A stretch of DNA of 64,000 nucleotides, from assembly GCF_003862495.1 (NCBI RefSeq), contig NZ_RRCH01000002.1, positions 62,001 through 126,000 on the forward strand, in the 5' to 3' direction. Source of the DNA: Halocatena pleomorpha (GTDB lineage Archaea > Halobacteriota > Halobacteria > Halobacteriales > Haloarculaceae). Shown one piece after another: positions 46,828 through 54,793 of this stretch; position 1 is the first letter of the stretch; every line of letters starts with the position of its first letter. A program made the translations under genes and the position numbers. The notes under the pieces are model-generated. The model was given only the letters and a program-made list of their open reading frames with translations, did no database searches and was not told where the DNA came from.

Positions 46828-47685
46828 CTAATCGGATAAGTGCGCCCCAGCAAGGAGTTCATACTCTTCATACTCTTGTCGTATCTTCGTTCCACTTATT
46901 TCCGCTATCTTCTCAGGAACCGAGACAACCGAGTATCCTACCCTACGCCCAATAGCGACCGTATCGATGTCTGGAACGATCATCACTTTGACATTCTGAT
47001 AACTGCTGTATACGTTTTTAATAAGTTCCTTTCGTTCCTGAGCAGTGAACGGGTTTTTCTCGCTGAGCTCGGTGTCGCGGATAGCAATGACGACCCCCTT
47101 TCTGTTGTCGGCAACGGAATCGATGATAGTACGATGACCATCATGGAATGGCTGCCACCGACCGAGGAACACGTGACTCGGTTCGGGTTTACGATTTAAC
47201 TCCATATTAATTTCTTTGAGATTTTCCTTCTTTGAGTGCGTCGCAGTCTGTACTTCGAGCACATCTTCTTCTTGCTCGGGCACCTCGAAGGGCGCATCAA
47301 TACCGGTAAAGTTCTTTATCTTTCCTTTCCGAGCTTGTTCATACATGCCTTTCACATCGCGCTCCTCACACACATCAATCGGTGCCTTGACGTGGACGAA
47401 CGCAACATCGCTGACCTTCTCACGAATCATCTCTCGTTGCGATTCGTATGGTGTAATGAACGAGGCGACGACATCGAACCCTTGTTTGTTCAACACTTCA
47501 GCCATCCCAGCAGCACGTCTGAGATTCTCGGTACGGTCCGCTTTTAAGAATCCGAGGTCGGTGTTGAGCGTATCACGGAGAAAATCCCCGTCCAAGTGAA
47601 TCGTCTTCGGACCAACTAATCCTTCAGCGAGGGTCGTCTTTCCGGAACATGGCAGCCCGAAGAGCCACGTGGTTTCTCCCACCAT
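46828..47685 (-). CDS. APS kinase fused to a NadM-like nucleotidyltransferase
   Basis: Residues 1-150 are adenylylsulfate kinase (CysC): P-loop GLPCSGKTT (10-18), HLDGDFLRDTLNTDLGF (30-46), RTENLRRAAGMAEVL, ASFITPYESQREMIRE and KGKIKNFTGIDAPFEVPE. It phosphorylates APS to PAPS, the donor for sulfotransferases. Residues 168-280 are a nucleotidyltransferase of the HxGH class: LGRWQPFHDGH (174-184) and ISGTKIRQ (263-270), most like NMN/cytidylyl-type adenylyltransferases rather than full ATP sulfurylase. The second domain could make APS or activate another substrate; this is unproven. It is translationally coupled to the preceding gene (TGATG) and close to a sulfotransferase. Confidence 0.85.
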   Translation of the reverse strand: MVGETTWLFGLPCSGKTTLAEGLVGPKTIHLDGDFLRDTLNTDLGFLKADRTENLRRAAGMAEVLNKQGFDVVASFITPYESQREMIREKVSDVAFVHVKAPIDVCEERDVKGMYEQARKGKIKNFTGIDAPFEVPEQEEDVLEVQTATHSKKENLKEINMELNRKPEPSHVFLGRWQPFHDGHRTIIDSVADNRKGVVIAIRDTELSEKNPFTAQERKELIKNVYSSYQNVKVMIVPDIDTVAIGRRVGYSVVSVPEKIAEISGTKIRQEYEEYELLAGAHLSD

Positions 47686-48225
47686 CAGCTTACCCTCCTT
47701 GTGAGCGAGGCGGGTCCATCCGCTCTCGCGCCGATTGCATCGACATTGGTCGTTTCGCTGTCGTACTGTCCAGCAAGTTTTGACTCTGCGTTCGTTGTAT
47801 CGTTTGGCATGAGAGTTGTCTCATCTGTTATAATTGTGAAATTTATAGCTTGTTTTCCGGCGTCGCACGCTTCTAGAGTCTTGGTGTTCTCGATGTGGGT
47901 GTGACGGACCGTCGCACGACCGTCTGGGGTTGTCAGCGTACTCGAAACACACATTCGCACTGTACGCCACGTTCGAGTGCTGCGATTCCCTGAGAACGGT
48001 CTTGACGCCATGGTTCTTACGGAGTTCACGATACGCACTACTTTCCTCGTTGAACGCTCGATGTCTGCGGTCGAGACATTGGTATTCGTCAGGAGCAACT
48101 CCGAGAGATTCAGAAATCGTACAGAGGGACACAGTTTCGAGCGCTCCATGAGAATTACTAGCTTTAGGAACCTCACGATGGGAGTGTGTTTTATCGCGGT
48201 GGACTGTCGCTTCGCTCAGATCCAT
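47685..48225 (-). pseudogene. Probable frameshifted gene between sulfotransferase and APS kinase
   Basis: The ATG at 48225 overlaps the sulfotransferase end by ten bases. The frame runs LGVAPDEYQCLDRRHRAFNE to VAYSANVCFEYAD near 47935. Shifting one base continues TPDGRATVRHTHIENTKTLE and ends RADGPASLTRRVS, whose TGA overlaps the APS kinase ATG. Both junctions look like operon coupling, so a single gene of about 179 codons with one frameshift is the best reading. I do not recognise the domain. Confidence 0.45.
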
Positions 48226-49439
48226 TCTGACTCCTCCGTGTATCCCAGTTCCGCAACGACTCCGTTATACGTCTCATCGGCTCGTTCAAGTGCACTTCTG
48301 ATGAGATCCTCTCTGTTTCGCCAGCGAGCAGGTTTCGGTTCCTTCGTCGTCATCACCTTATTGGGATTCTCAACGTTCTCGGAAAGCAGCACTGACTCGC
48401 CGAGACCGGCAAACTCGATGATCTCCTCGATCGTAGAGTCGGTCTCGGTGATGACATCCTCAAACCGAATTCTACGGACATCTTCGAACACGTCGCGGTC
48501 AGTAAGGATGTGGCGGTGAGCCTGGGTCCACTGTGCCAGACAGATATCAATGAGTTTTCCTTCGTTAAACCAGTTCGGCGGAAGGTCGTAGCTCCACAGT
48601 GAGCCATCGTAACCTTCGAGATTGAGGGCCCCCACGTCGTACGTCTGGAATCCTCTGTTTAGACGCCATCCATCATAGAGCCCATTAATCGACGCTGCTG
48701 GGTTCCGCGTGAGGTGAACGACTCTGATGTCTGTCTCAGGAAATAGCTGATTGCGGATCCACGAGAGTCGGTATGCGTCAACGCTCGCTTTCAGAACGAG
48801 CGTTCGCTCGAAGTCGTCAGCCGTGAGGCTGCGCTTGTGGTCGTGCGAGGAAACGAACGGTCTATCCTCGATTGTTTCGGTTTCGAACGGGCTGTCTGCG
48901 TCCCCTCTTGTATACTCATCGTACTGTAACGTCGAGATCCCGAATCCCGTGAGTATCTCGTCGAGTGAAGCACCCTCAAGTAGTTCCTCGTGCACCTGCT
49001 CGTACGGAATATCTCGATGTGGGAACTGCAATGGAAGCCGGACAAGCGCGTTGTCCACACGATGCGTTCGGTCACCGGATCGCTCAGTTGCGCCGACATC
49101 AGCTAGAATATCTGTTAGAAGCTGTTCCCGGTTGAACGCCTCGAAGTCAGCAGGAACGATATCGGACTCGAACGCTGGGTAACAGATCCCATTCAAGGTG
49201 TACCATTGGCCGTGTTCGCCATCGGGACTACACGTTTTTTCATGATGTCGAAGAATATCAAAAAGGAGGCTACTGCCCCCTCTCGGAGCCGATGCGATAA
49301 GTAACACGCTATCGAAGTCATCAGCTCGATATTTCGACAGTGTCGATAGTTTGTCATCTGATATAATATTTTCTTTTATGTGTTCGTACTTTCGTCGAGC
49401 GGCATTTTGCAGGCCGGTTATCGCGGGTTCGCTGTTCAT
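48216..49439 (-). CDS. Sulfotransferase family protein
   Basis: A 407-residue protein with the 5'-phosphosulfate-binding loop LIASAPRGGSSLLFDIL near residue 48 and the 3'-phosphate site VVHLTRNPAASINGLYDGW near 240, the two signatures of PAPS-dependent sulfotransferases. The long insertion between them (YTLNGICYPAFESD and following) is typical of large carbohydrate or glycolipid sulfotransferases. It should transfer sulfate from PAPS to a sugar hydroxyl. With the APS kinase fusion in the same operon, sulfation of surface glycans or glycolipids, known in haloarchaea, is the likely pathway. No signal or membrane anchor is visible. Confidence 0.85.
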   Translation of the reverse strand: MNSEPAITGLQNAARRKYEHIKENIISDDKLSTLSKYRADDFDSVLLIASAPRGGSSLLFDILRHHEKTCSPDGEHGQWYTLNGICYPAFESDIVPADFEAFNREQLLTDILADVGATERSGDRTHRVDNALVRLPLQFPHRDIPYEQVHEELLEGASLDEILTGFGISTLQYDEYTRGDADSPFETETIEDRPFVSSHDHKRSLTADDFERTLVLKASVDAYRLSWIRNQLFPETDIRVVHLTRNPAASINGLYDGWRLNRGFQTYDVGALNLEGYDGSLWSYDLPPNWFNEGKLIDICLAQWTQAHRHILTDRDVFEDVRRIRFEDVITETDSTIEEIIEFAGLGESVLLSENVENPNKVMTTKEPKPARWRNREDLIRSALERADETYNGVVAELGYTEESEWI

Positions 49440-49667
49440 GTAACCCCCTACCTTGATGTTTATCGAGGGTGAGGAGCATAAGCGCAGGACTTTCTTACGC
49501 TGGCCGCTCTAACTACTACCCCCTCACAACGAATAGGTCCGTTACCATCGATGGAAGTGTAATCAAAGATAAATTTCCACGAATAAAAATTGCGTTCCTC
49601 GCTGAAAGCGAGACAGCAAGCGCATGCAGGCGAAATGCACTCTTAATCACTTCCCGTTAGTTATATA
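49440..49667. other. Short intergenic region between divergent genes
   Basis: It holds the divergent promoters of the sulfotransferase operon and the YqcI/YcgG gene. No operator was defined. Confidence 0.35.
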
Positions 49668-50423
49668 ATGGGAACGCTCGATACAGACGAACTCTGGACG
49701 AAAAGCGAACTCGAAGACGCGATCGAGCGTGATGCATTGGCTGACTGGAAGGCACTACGGTATGAGACCTTCCACGACACGATGACCGATGAGAATACTC
49801 CCTATCCATGTTATTTCGCAGTCGAAGCTGAACGGAACGGATACTTCCGGTATACTTTTCTCGGCAGCCCAGATGACCCTAATGCCCGCTCACGACTCAC
49901 GGATGCGCTCGTGGCCTATCTCGGTAATTACAGAACGATTGGCGATATTACTTCACTGGTTATTTTGTTTGAACCACCGGCAAGAGAACAATCTACAGAG
50001 ACCTACAAGCGCCAGTTTTGGGAGTTGCTTGAAGACCTCTGGAATCGGGATCCTGAGCCGTGGCCTGAGACGGTTCCCACGGATCCCGACCATCCGATGT
50101 GGCGCTACTGTTTCGCTGGCGAACCCATGTTCTTGGTTGCTCGTGCGCCCTTCTATGAGGCGCGACACAGCCGATATACACCTCATGGTCTCGAAATCAC
50201 GATTCAGCCTGCAGGCGTCTTTGAGGGGCTCTCTGGAATGTCCGATAAGGGCCAGCGCGCACGAAGTACTATCCGCGACCGGCTTGCTAACTATGATGAG
50301 ATTCAAAGACATCCCGATGTGGGTGATTACTCTGACCCGCGACGGCATGAGTGGAAGCAATATCTTCTTCCAGAGACAAACGAAGAAAGCGTTGCTCGCT
50401 GTCCACTCCCAGAACGGTCATAG
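49668..50423 (+). CDS. YqcI/YcgG family protein
   Basis: A 251-residue protein matching YqcI/YcgG throughout: DENTPYPCYFAVEAERNGYF, then RQFWELLEDLWNRDPEPWPE, MWRYCFAGEPMFLVARAPFY and LEITIQPAGVFEGLSG. Some bacterial members are heme-dependent N-hydroxylating enzymes in natural-product pathways; I do not know a characterised archaeal member. The conserved Cys and His here (PCYF, RYCFAGE, EARHSR) could bind a cofactor. It is followed by an unrelated membrane protein. Confidence 0.8.
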   Translation: MGTLDTDELWTKSELEDAIERDALADWKALRYETFHDTMTDENTPYPCYFAVEAERNGYFRYTFLGSPDDPNARSRLTDALVAYLGNYRTIGDITSLVILFEPPAREQSTETYKRQFWELLEDLWNRDPEPWPETVPTDPDHPMWRYCFAGEPMFLVARAPFYEARHSRYTPHGLEITIQPAGVFEGLSGMSDKGQRARSTIRDRLANYDEIQRHPDVGDYSDPRRHEWKQYLLPETNEESVARCPLPERS

Positions 50424-50590
50424 AAAGACTATGGAATGAGATCGATGCTGCACCTTTATTTAACAAGGCAGATTGTACAGTAGAAAACTCGCAGCCATCT
50501 TCAGTTATGATGGGTGTGGATCGGTTACTTCGACGCTGTTTCCTCTATTTACCGAAACAGGTTACTGTGATGAAAATAATATATGATATC

Positions 50591-51184
50591 ATGGCGACGA
50601 AGCATCAGGAAGTACCCATTTGGGAACAGTACAAATTCATCATCAGTTCGGCTGGCTCTCGGTATGCAACCGTCGCGGCTGGGCTTATCTTAGGGGTGCC
50701 AGCCATCGCGTACCTCTCTGGTAGTGTCGCCGCCATGTTCTACGTTCATATCGGACTGGCCGCCTTCTGGTTTGGGATGGATTTTTTCTTCAGGTACGTC
50801 CTGGCTCCAGCGGTCGCTGCGTCTGGCCCCGACACGGCGGCAGCACTCATTCCCAACCTCTCGCCGCGGATTATGGTCGTCGGAGAGTCATTAACTGTCG
50901 GGACGATTGGGTCGGGACTTGGACTCGCCCATCGATTCGGCTACCTGGTCACCCCACCAGTGTGGGTCTGGGGAGCGCTCGGCATCGCTGCTGTGATGCT
51001 CGGTATCGCCTTTGGACCGCTTCATCACTATCAGTTGGAAATGCTCCGTGAGCTAGATTCCTCGGCCCCAAATGGCGAGCGAGTTGAGCGTCTCAATGAG
51101 ACGGCAATGCGCTGGTTGATGGGGATGACGGGGTTGTTTCTCCTCATTACCCTCATGATGGTTGGATTACGGGGACTGATCTGA
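50591..51184 (+). CDS. CopD-like membrane protein
   Basis: A 197-residue protein with four or five membrane segments (ATVAAGLILGVPAIAYLSGS, GLFLLITLMMVGLRGLI). Family-like features include FYVHIGLAAFWFGMDFFFRY and HHYQLEMLRELDS, where conserved His residues lie at helix ends, as in CopD/DUF420-type proteins. It may move copper or bind heme; this is inference. An in-frame ATG at 50570 would add seven residues, but 50591 gives a cleaner start (MATKHQEVPIWEQYK). Confidence 0.6.
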   Translation: MATKHQEVPIWEQYKFIISSAGSRYATVAAGLILGVPAIAYLSGSVAAMFYVHIGLAAFWFGMDFFFRYVLAPAVAASGPDTAAALIPNLSPRIMVVGESLTVGTIGSGLGLAHRFGYLVTPPVWVWGALGIAAVMLGIAFGPLHHYQLEMLRELDSSAPNGERVERLNETAMRWLMGMTGLFLLITLMMVGLRGLI

Positions 51185-51239
51185 TACCTAAGGTCGGTTC
51201 AGCGATTGGTGTTCCATGACGTCGCTCCGTCTGCGTTCT

Positions 51240-51700
51240 GTCGAACGATCGGCCAAGTCGGTCGAGTTCATGCGCGATCACCACGTCGTAGTCTTCGATG
51301 TGTTCGCGGAGCCGCTGCTACTTTTCCCGGTCGGCCTGCACGGTCTCCCAGAGCTGATCGTGTGCCTCCGGTGCTGGTGCAAGCGTTTGCCGGAAATCCT
51401 CAATGGTTTCGGCGTCTGCGATCATCGGCGCGGCGTCAACCGCCCACTTCGGCGTCTGTTTGGGAAGCTCCGGAGGCAACACATTCACATCCTCTGGATC
51501 GACCTCGTGCTCCCGACAGTAGTGTTTCATCGCGGCCAGTGAATTCCACCGCCTTATGGCGATTCAACACAGCCCTTTGCTCAGAGTCTGCAGTGTCTGA
51601 TACCGTCTGGATCTCAGGATGGTAAACGTGCATCGCATAGACAGCGGGTTGGCTGTTCTTATCGAGCCAGAGAGTCGCGTGATCTGAGTGTGGTGGCTCA
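51240..51700 (-). pseudogene. Recombinase/mobile-element ORF remnant
   Basis: The minus strand reads HATLWLDKNSQPAVYAMHVY and AVLNRHKAVEFTGRD. It then shifts to MKHYCREHEVDPEDVNVLPP, ending near 51250 with REHIEDYDVVIAHELDRLGR, which closely resembles the catalytic-domain segment of a serine resolvase (DxxVxxxxDRLGRS). At least one frameshift is present and the resolvase portion is a fragment. Confidence 0.5.
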
Positions 51701-51730
51701 TCCCCTTACTCGACGGTTTCGAGCTCTCGA

Positions 51731-52051
51731 TCAACCCAATAACCGTGACACGAACACTTTTCCTTTCCCGTTGGTCGTTCGTGTCACTAACTTCTGATCG
51801 GTTGCTGCTGGCGTCGTGTTATCGATGATGTCTTGTCTATCTTGAGGGTACGTATTATAGTATTTATAACATGATGGTACTACATACGCTGCTCCAGCGA
51901 TTATACAGCCAACACAAGCAACTTTACCCTTAATTCCTGTTAATTTACTTATTCTACAGACCCATCCGCAAACCCCCGCGCCGCCACCGGTGTTAACAAG
52001 ACAATTCGTACACGCCCACGCACTACACTGAATAATGATAGATTGAGCCAT
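51731..52051 (-). CDS. Cys-rich small protein, halocin C8-like candidate
   Basis: The 106-residue frame starts MAQSIIIQCSAWACTNCLVN and continues GGGAGVCGWVCRISK, KVACVGCIIAGAAYVVPSCY. Eight Cys lie within about 52 residues, with Gly/Ala-rich spacers and hydrophobic helices, the pattern of halocin C8-type peptides. No Tat signal or long precursor region precedes it as in halC8, and the C-terminal 35 residues look non-coding, so the gene may be truncated or frameshifted. It sits among mobile-element debris. The match is to pattern, not to a sequence I could align. Confidence 0.4.
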   Translation of the reverse strand: MAQSIIIQCSAWACTNCLVNTGGGAGVCGWVCRISKLTGIKGKVACVGCIIAGAAYVVPSCYKYYNTYPQDRQDIIDNTTPAATDQKLVTRTTNGKGKVFVSRLLG

Positions 52052-52254
52052 CTAGTTCAAGCGCTTCGGTCGGCGTCTGATTCTCCAGCGCTTAATGGCT
52101 TCGGTGGTGGTTATAGTAGCACGACTTCTGGGGTTTAGCCTGGATTCGAGGCAATTTTCGGCGACGCTCTTCTGTAGGAGATTGTTGATGATGTTTAGCG
52201 GGGGCTGTTGAATCGAAGAGGGCAAGGGCACCGCGTGAGCGGTGGCCGACACGA

Positions 52255-52575
52255 GTGATTCCGCTCGATGTGTTTGGCTCGGAATCGATCGCAGCAGATC
52301 TGCTGGAACAGGCCCGCTGGCGTGACGGCGTTGAATGCTCCCGCTGCCGTTCTGACCGGACGGTCAAGAACGGCAGCTATGGGCCGTTTCAACGCTATCT
52401 CTGTAAGAATTGTGACCAAACGTTCAATGATAAGACCGGCACGATATTTGCTCACTCGAAGATCGCGCCCCGCAAGTGGTTGTTCTCGATCGAGAGGGAC
52501 ACCATCACCTTCGGTGTGTCTAGCCACCCTGCGTTTCCGCTGTATCAACGTGCGCTAACGTTTATGAACGCGTGA
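52255..52575 (+). pseudogene. IS1595-family transposase N-terminal fragment
   Basis: LLEQARWRDGVECSRCRSDR, TVKNGSYGPFQRYLCKNCDQ and TFNDKTGTIFAHSKIAPRKW form the zinc-ribbon N-terminus of haloarchaeal IS1595 (ISH4-like) transposases. After FSIERDTITFGVSS the frame departs from the family and soon stops. The DDE catalytic domain is absent. Confidence 0.75.
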
Positions 52576-52663
52576 TTGGCGAGTGCAAGGAGTGAAGAGA
52601 CAGAGACTGGAATACTCACCCCGAACTGGCGGGTACAGTATCCTGATTTTAGCTGGATGCAGG

Positions 52664-52735
52664 CGCTAAGCCCCCGTCCTCAAGGAGCACCGCAGTCCGC
52701 GAAGCGGACAAGGAGCGCAGTAGGGCGGGGATACA
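52664..52735 (+). ncRNA. Relic right end (omega-RNA-like hairpin) of another TnpB element
   Basis: CCCCCGTCCT (52671-52680) pairs imperfectly with AGGGCGGGG (52722-52730), enclosing a perfect inner hairpin GTCCGC-GAA-GCGGAC (52695-52709). The flanks (AAGCCC, CAAGGAGC, GCGCAGTAGGGCGGGG) match the layout of the right end of the TnpB element at 54320-54371. It is probably the tail of a second, otherwise lost, TnpB element; omega-RNA activity is inferred. Confidence 0.5.
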
Positions 52736-52822
52736 GCGCCGTCATCATCTGTTCATACACGATACTACTGCTGGCCCACAGGCCCACGCAATCGAAACGC
52801 TTTTGTGCATAGAGTATATACT

Positions 52823-52951
52823 ATGCATACGGTGAAACGGACCACAATCACGCTCCGAGAGGACCAACACGAGTGGATACAGGAACACCACCTGACTCTC
52901 TCATCGTTCATCCGCGAGCGACTTGACGAGTATATCGAGGAACACGAGTAG
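52823..52951 (+). CDS. 42-residue RHH-like small protein upstream of TnpB
   Basis: The frame MHTVKRTTITLREDQHEWIQ continues to LTLSSFIRERLDEYIEEHE. A beta strand (TTITLREDQ) followed by two helices ending RERLDEYIEE is the shape of a ribbon-helix-helix protein (CopG type). The stop is three bases before the tnpB ATG, so the pair is coupled. It may repress tnpB or act with it at the element ends. Confidence 0.6.
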   Translation: MHTVKRTTITLREDQHEWIQEHHLTLSSFIRERLDEYIEEHE

Positions 52952-53310
52952 CGAATGTACTACGCCTACAAATACCGTCTCAAGCCGTCCGACGCCCACC
53001 GCGAGGAGTTGGACCGCCACCGCGATATTTGTCGGCAACTGTACAACCACACGCGCTACCGCCTCAACGAATACCGCGATGAACACGGCGAACTACCGTC
53101 CATGACCACCCTACGGTCGGAACTCCCCGACCTCAAGAAGTGGTGGGACGGCCTCTCGGACGTGTACTCGAAAGTTCTCCAAACCGTCGTGGAACGCCTA
53201 TTCGACAATCTGAGTAGCCTTTCCGCACTCAAAGAAAACGGCTACAGCGTCGGACAACTCAAGTGGAAACCGCCACGCGAGTTTCGCAGTTTCACCTACA
53301 GTCAGTCTGG

Positions 53311-53368
53311 TCACCAGAAGCCGAAGGCTTCTGGTTGGCAGCCAGAAATCTGTGATTTCTGGCGACGG
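53311..53368 (+). repeat. Twin-hairpin element THE-1 inside tnpB
   Basis: A 58-base insert starting TCACCAG and ending GCGACGG. Stem 1 is CCAGAAGCC-GAA-GGCTTCTGG. A TTGGCA spacer leads to stem 2, GCCAGAAATC-TGT-GATTTCTGGC. It interrupts tnpB between SQSG and FKLD and shifts the frame. Confidence 0.75.
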
Positions 53369-54146
53369 CTTCAAGCTCGACAAGAAGGGCGGTCAGACCG
53401 TGCTGTCACTCTCGAAACTCGCGGACATCCCGATTCGGCTCCACCGCGCCATCCCCGACGACGCGAAACTGAAGCAGGTCACGGTCAAGAAGGAACCAAC
53501 GGGTGAGTGGTTCGCTACTTTTGGCGTGGAGGTTGACCGCGACCTCCCAGAGAAACCCGACGAGTTGACCGAGACGGTTGGCATCGACGTGGGCATCCTG
53601 AAGTACGCCCACGATACCGACGGCCACGCAGTCGAGTCTCTCGACCTTTCTGACGAACGAGAGCGATTGGAACGCGAGCAACGCAAGCTCTCACGGAAGC
53701 AACACGGGTCGAACAACTACGAGACGCAACGGCGACGAGTCGCAGAGTGTCACGCCGACCTCCGACGGAAGCGCCGCGACTTCTTACACAAGTTGTCGAC
53801 CTACTACGCCCGAGAGTACGACCTTGTGGCCGTCGAAGACTTGAACGTCTCGGGGATGATGGAGTCACCATCGAACAGCCGCAACACCGCCTCCGCCGCG
53901 TGGCGAACGTTCCTCTCGTTGCTCGAATACAAGTGTGAACGAGCAGGAACGCACTTCGTGGCGGTAGCCCCGGCAGGAACGACCAAAGAGTGCGCTGCGT
54001 GTGGTGTCTCGACGGATAAGCCGCTATGGGTCCGTGAACATTCCTGTCCGTCGTGCGGGTTCACCGCCGACCGAGACTGGAATGCGGCGTGGAATATTCT
54101 TTCTCGCGGTATCAAGCAGTTAGGAGCGGGACGCTCCGAATCAACG

Positions 54147-54203
54147 TCACCAGAAATCTCAGATTTCTGGTTGGCAAACGAGACGTATCGCGTCTCGTCA
54201 ACG
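54147..54203 (+). repeat. Twin-hairpin element THE-2 inside tnpB
   Basis: A 57-base insert starting TCACCAG and ending TCAACG. Stem 1 is CCAGAAATC-TCA-GATTTCTGG, then spacer TTGGCA, then stem 2 ACGAGACG-TATCG-CGTCTCGT. The hexamer TCAACG stands both just before it and at its end. It is in frame (19 codons). Confidence 0.75.
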
Positions 54204-54256
54204 CCTGTGGAGACTGCGCTCCCTACGGGAACTACTACGGTTCCTGCAAAGCGCGT

Positions 54257-54305
54257 TCGCCAGAACTTATGGTTCTGGCTGGCTGCCAGACATAGTCTGG
54301 CAACG
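54257..54305 (+). repeat. Twin-hairpin element THE-3 inside tnpB
   Basis: A 49-base insert starting TCGCCAG and ending GCAACG. Stem 1 is CCAGAAC-TTATG-GTTCTGG, then CTGGC, then stem 2 TGCCAGAC-ATA-GTCTGGCA. It separates AKRV from VEAGS in the TnpB C-terminus. Confidence 0.75.
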
Positions 54306-54309
54306 TCGT

Positions 54310-54371
54310 GGAAGCAGGAAGCCCCACCCGCAAGGAGCGAACGGCGTCAGCCGTGAGCGAGTAGGGTGGGG
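54310..54371 (+). ncRNA. Putative TnpB right-end hairpin (omega-RNA scaffold)
   Basis: CCCCACCC (54322-54329) pairs with GGGTGGGG (54364-54371) around an inner stem ACGGC-GTCA-GCCGT (54341-54354). It overlaps the 3' end of tnpB. TnpB elements are known to produce a guide RNA from this position, so this is the likely scaffold; the guide would read into the flank after 54371. Confidence 0.5.
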
Positions 54372-54400
54372 TAGTTCACGATGTTTGAGATCAATAAGAC

Positions 54401-54793
54401 TTAAAGCAGCGGTCCATCCGACCGCCGGTTTCGGGTCTCGATGACTTGCTGTTTGATATCGTCCGCTGTGAGCTGCTCAGCAGCTGCACAGAGAAATGCC
54501 TCGTATAACTCGCGCTTCTGAGGATCCGAATACCCCTCTCGACGCAATTCGATTTCCGCCTCAAAAAGTATCCCCTCATCCCCGTCTATTTTTTCCCACG
54601 TTTCAGGAAGACAATAAACAGAATGCTGGGTTTTCTCTTGGTTGGTCGCAAACGCTGGATCCGACCGAGGATCATACGTAGGAGATTGATCTGAGGTTGG
54701 TTCATTTGATTCTTCTGAACTATCGTGCAATGTCCCAGCCAGTTCGTCAAGTGCTTCATCACCTGGATCGTCACCGAGATCGTCGAAGGCCAT
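54401..54793 (-). CDS. Acidic partner protein of ParA
   Basis: A 130-residue acidic protein, disordered at first (LGDDPGDEALDELAGTLHDS) with a structured C-terminal half (HSVYCLPETWEKIDGDEGIL, LYEAFLCAAAEQLTADDIKQ). No DNA-binding motif is obvious, but its ATG overlaps the parA stop by one base and its place after parA is that of the ParB-like adaptor in haloarchaeal plasmids. It most likely binds the repeats upstream of parA and ParA itself. Confidence 0.65.
   Translation of the reverse strand: MAFDDLGDDPGDEALDELAGTLHDSSEESNEPTSDQSPTYDPRSDPAFATNQEKTQHSVYCLPETWEKIDGDEGILFEAEIELRREGYSDPQKRELYEAFLCAAAEQLTADDIKQQVIETRNRRSDGPLL

Larger units (their letters stand above)
52955..54364 (+). pseudogene. 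tnpB: tnpB (IS1341-type), broken by hairpin insertions
   Basis: The N-terminal frame (MYYAYKYRLKPSDAHREELD, LKWKPPREFRSFTYSQSG) is interrupted at 53311-53368 and resumes one base out as FKLDKKGGQTVLSLSKLADI. It then carries RuvC motifs (TVGIDVGILKYA; LVAVEDLNVSGMM), the zinc ribbon (CAACGVSTDKPLWVREHSCP, then SCGF) and DRDWNAAWNI. A second 57-base insert after RSEST stays in frame; a third of 49-50 bases after PAKRV shifts it. Removing the inserts restores the normal C-terminus VEAGSPTRKERTASAVSE with a stop at 54362-54364. TnpB is an RNA-guided nuclease; this copy is not translatable as one protein. Confidence 0.85.

Noticed and set aside
53311-54305. Twin hairpins as a CRISPR array or attC-type cassette sites
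   Set aside because: There are no constant repeats with unique spacers and no integrase signature sites; the stems vary while remaining paired, and all copies lie within one gene.
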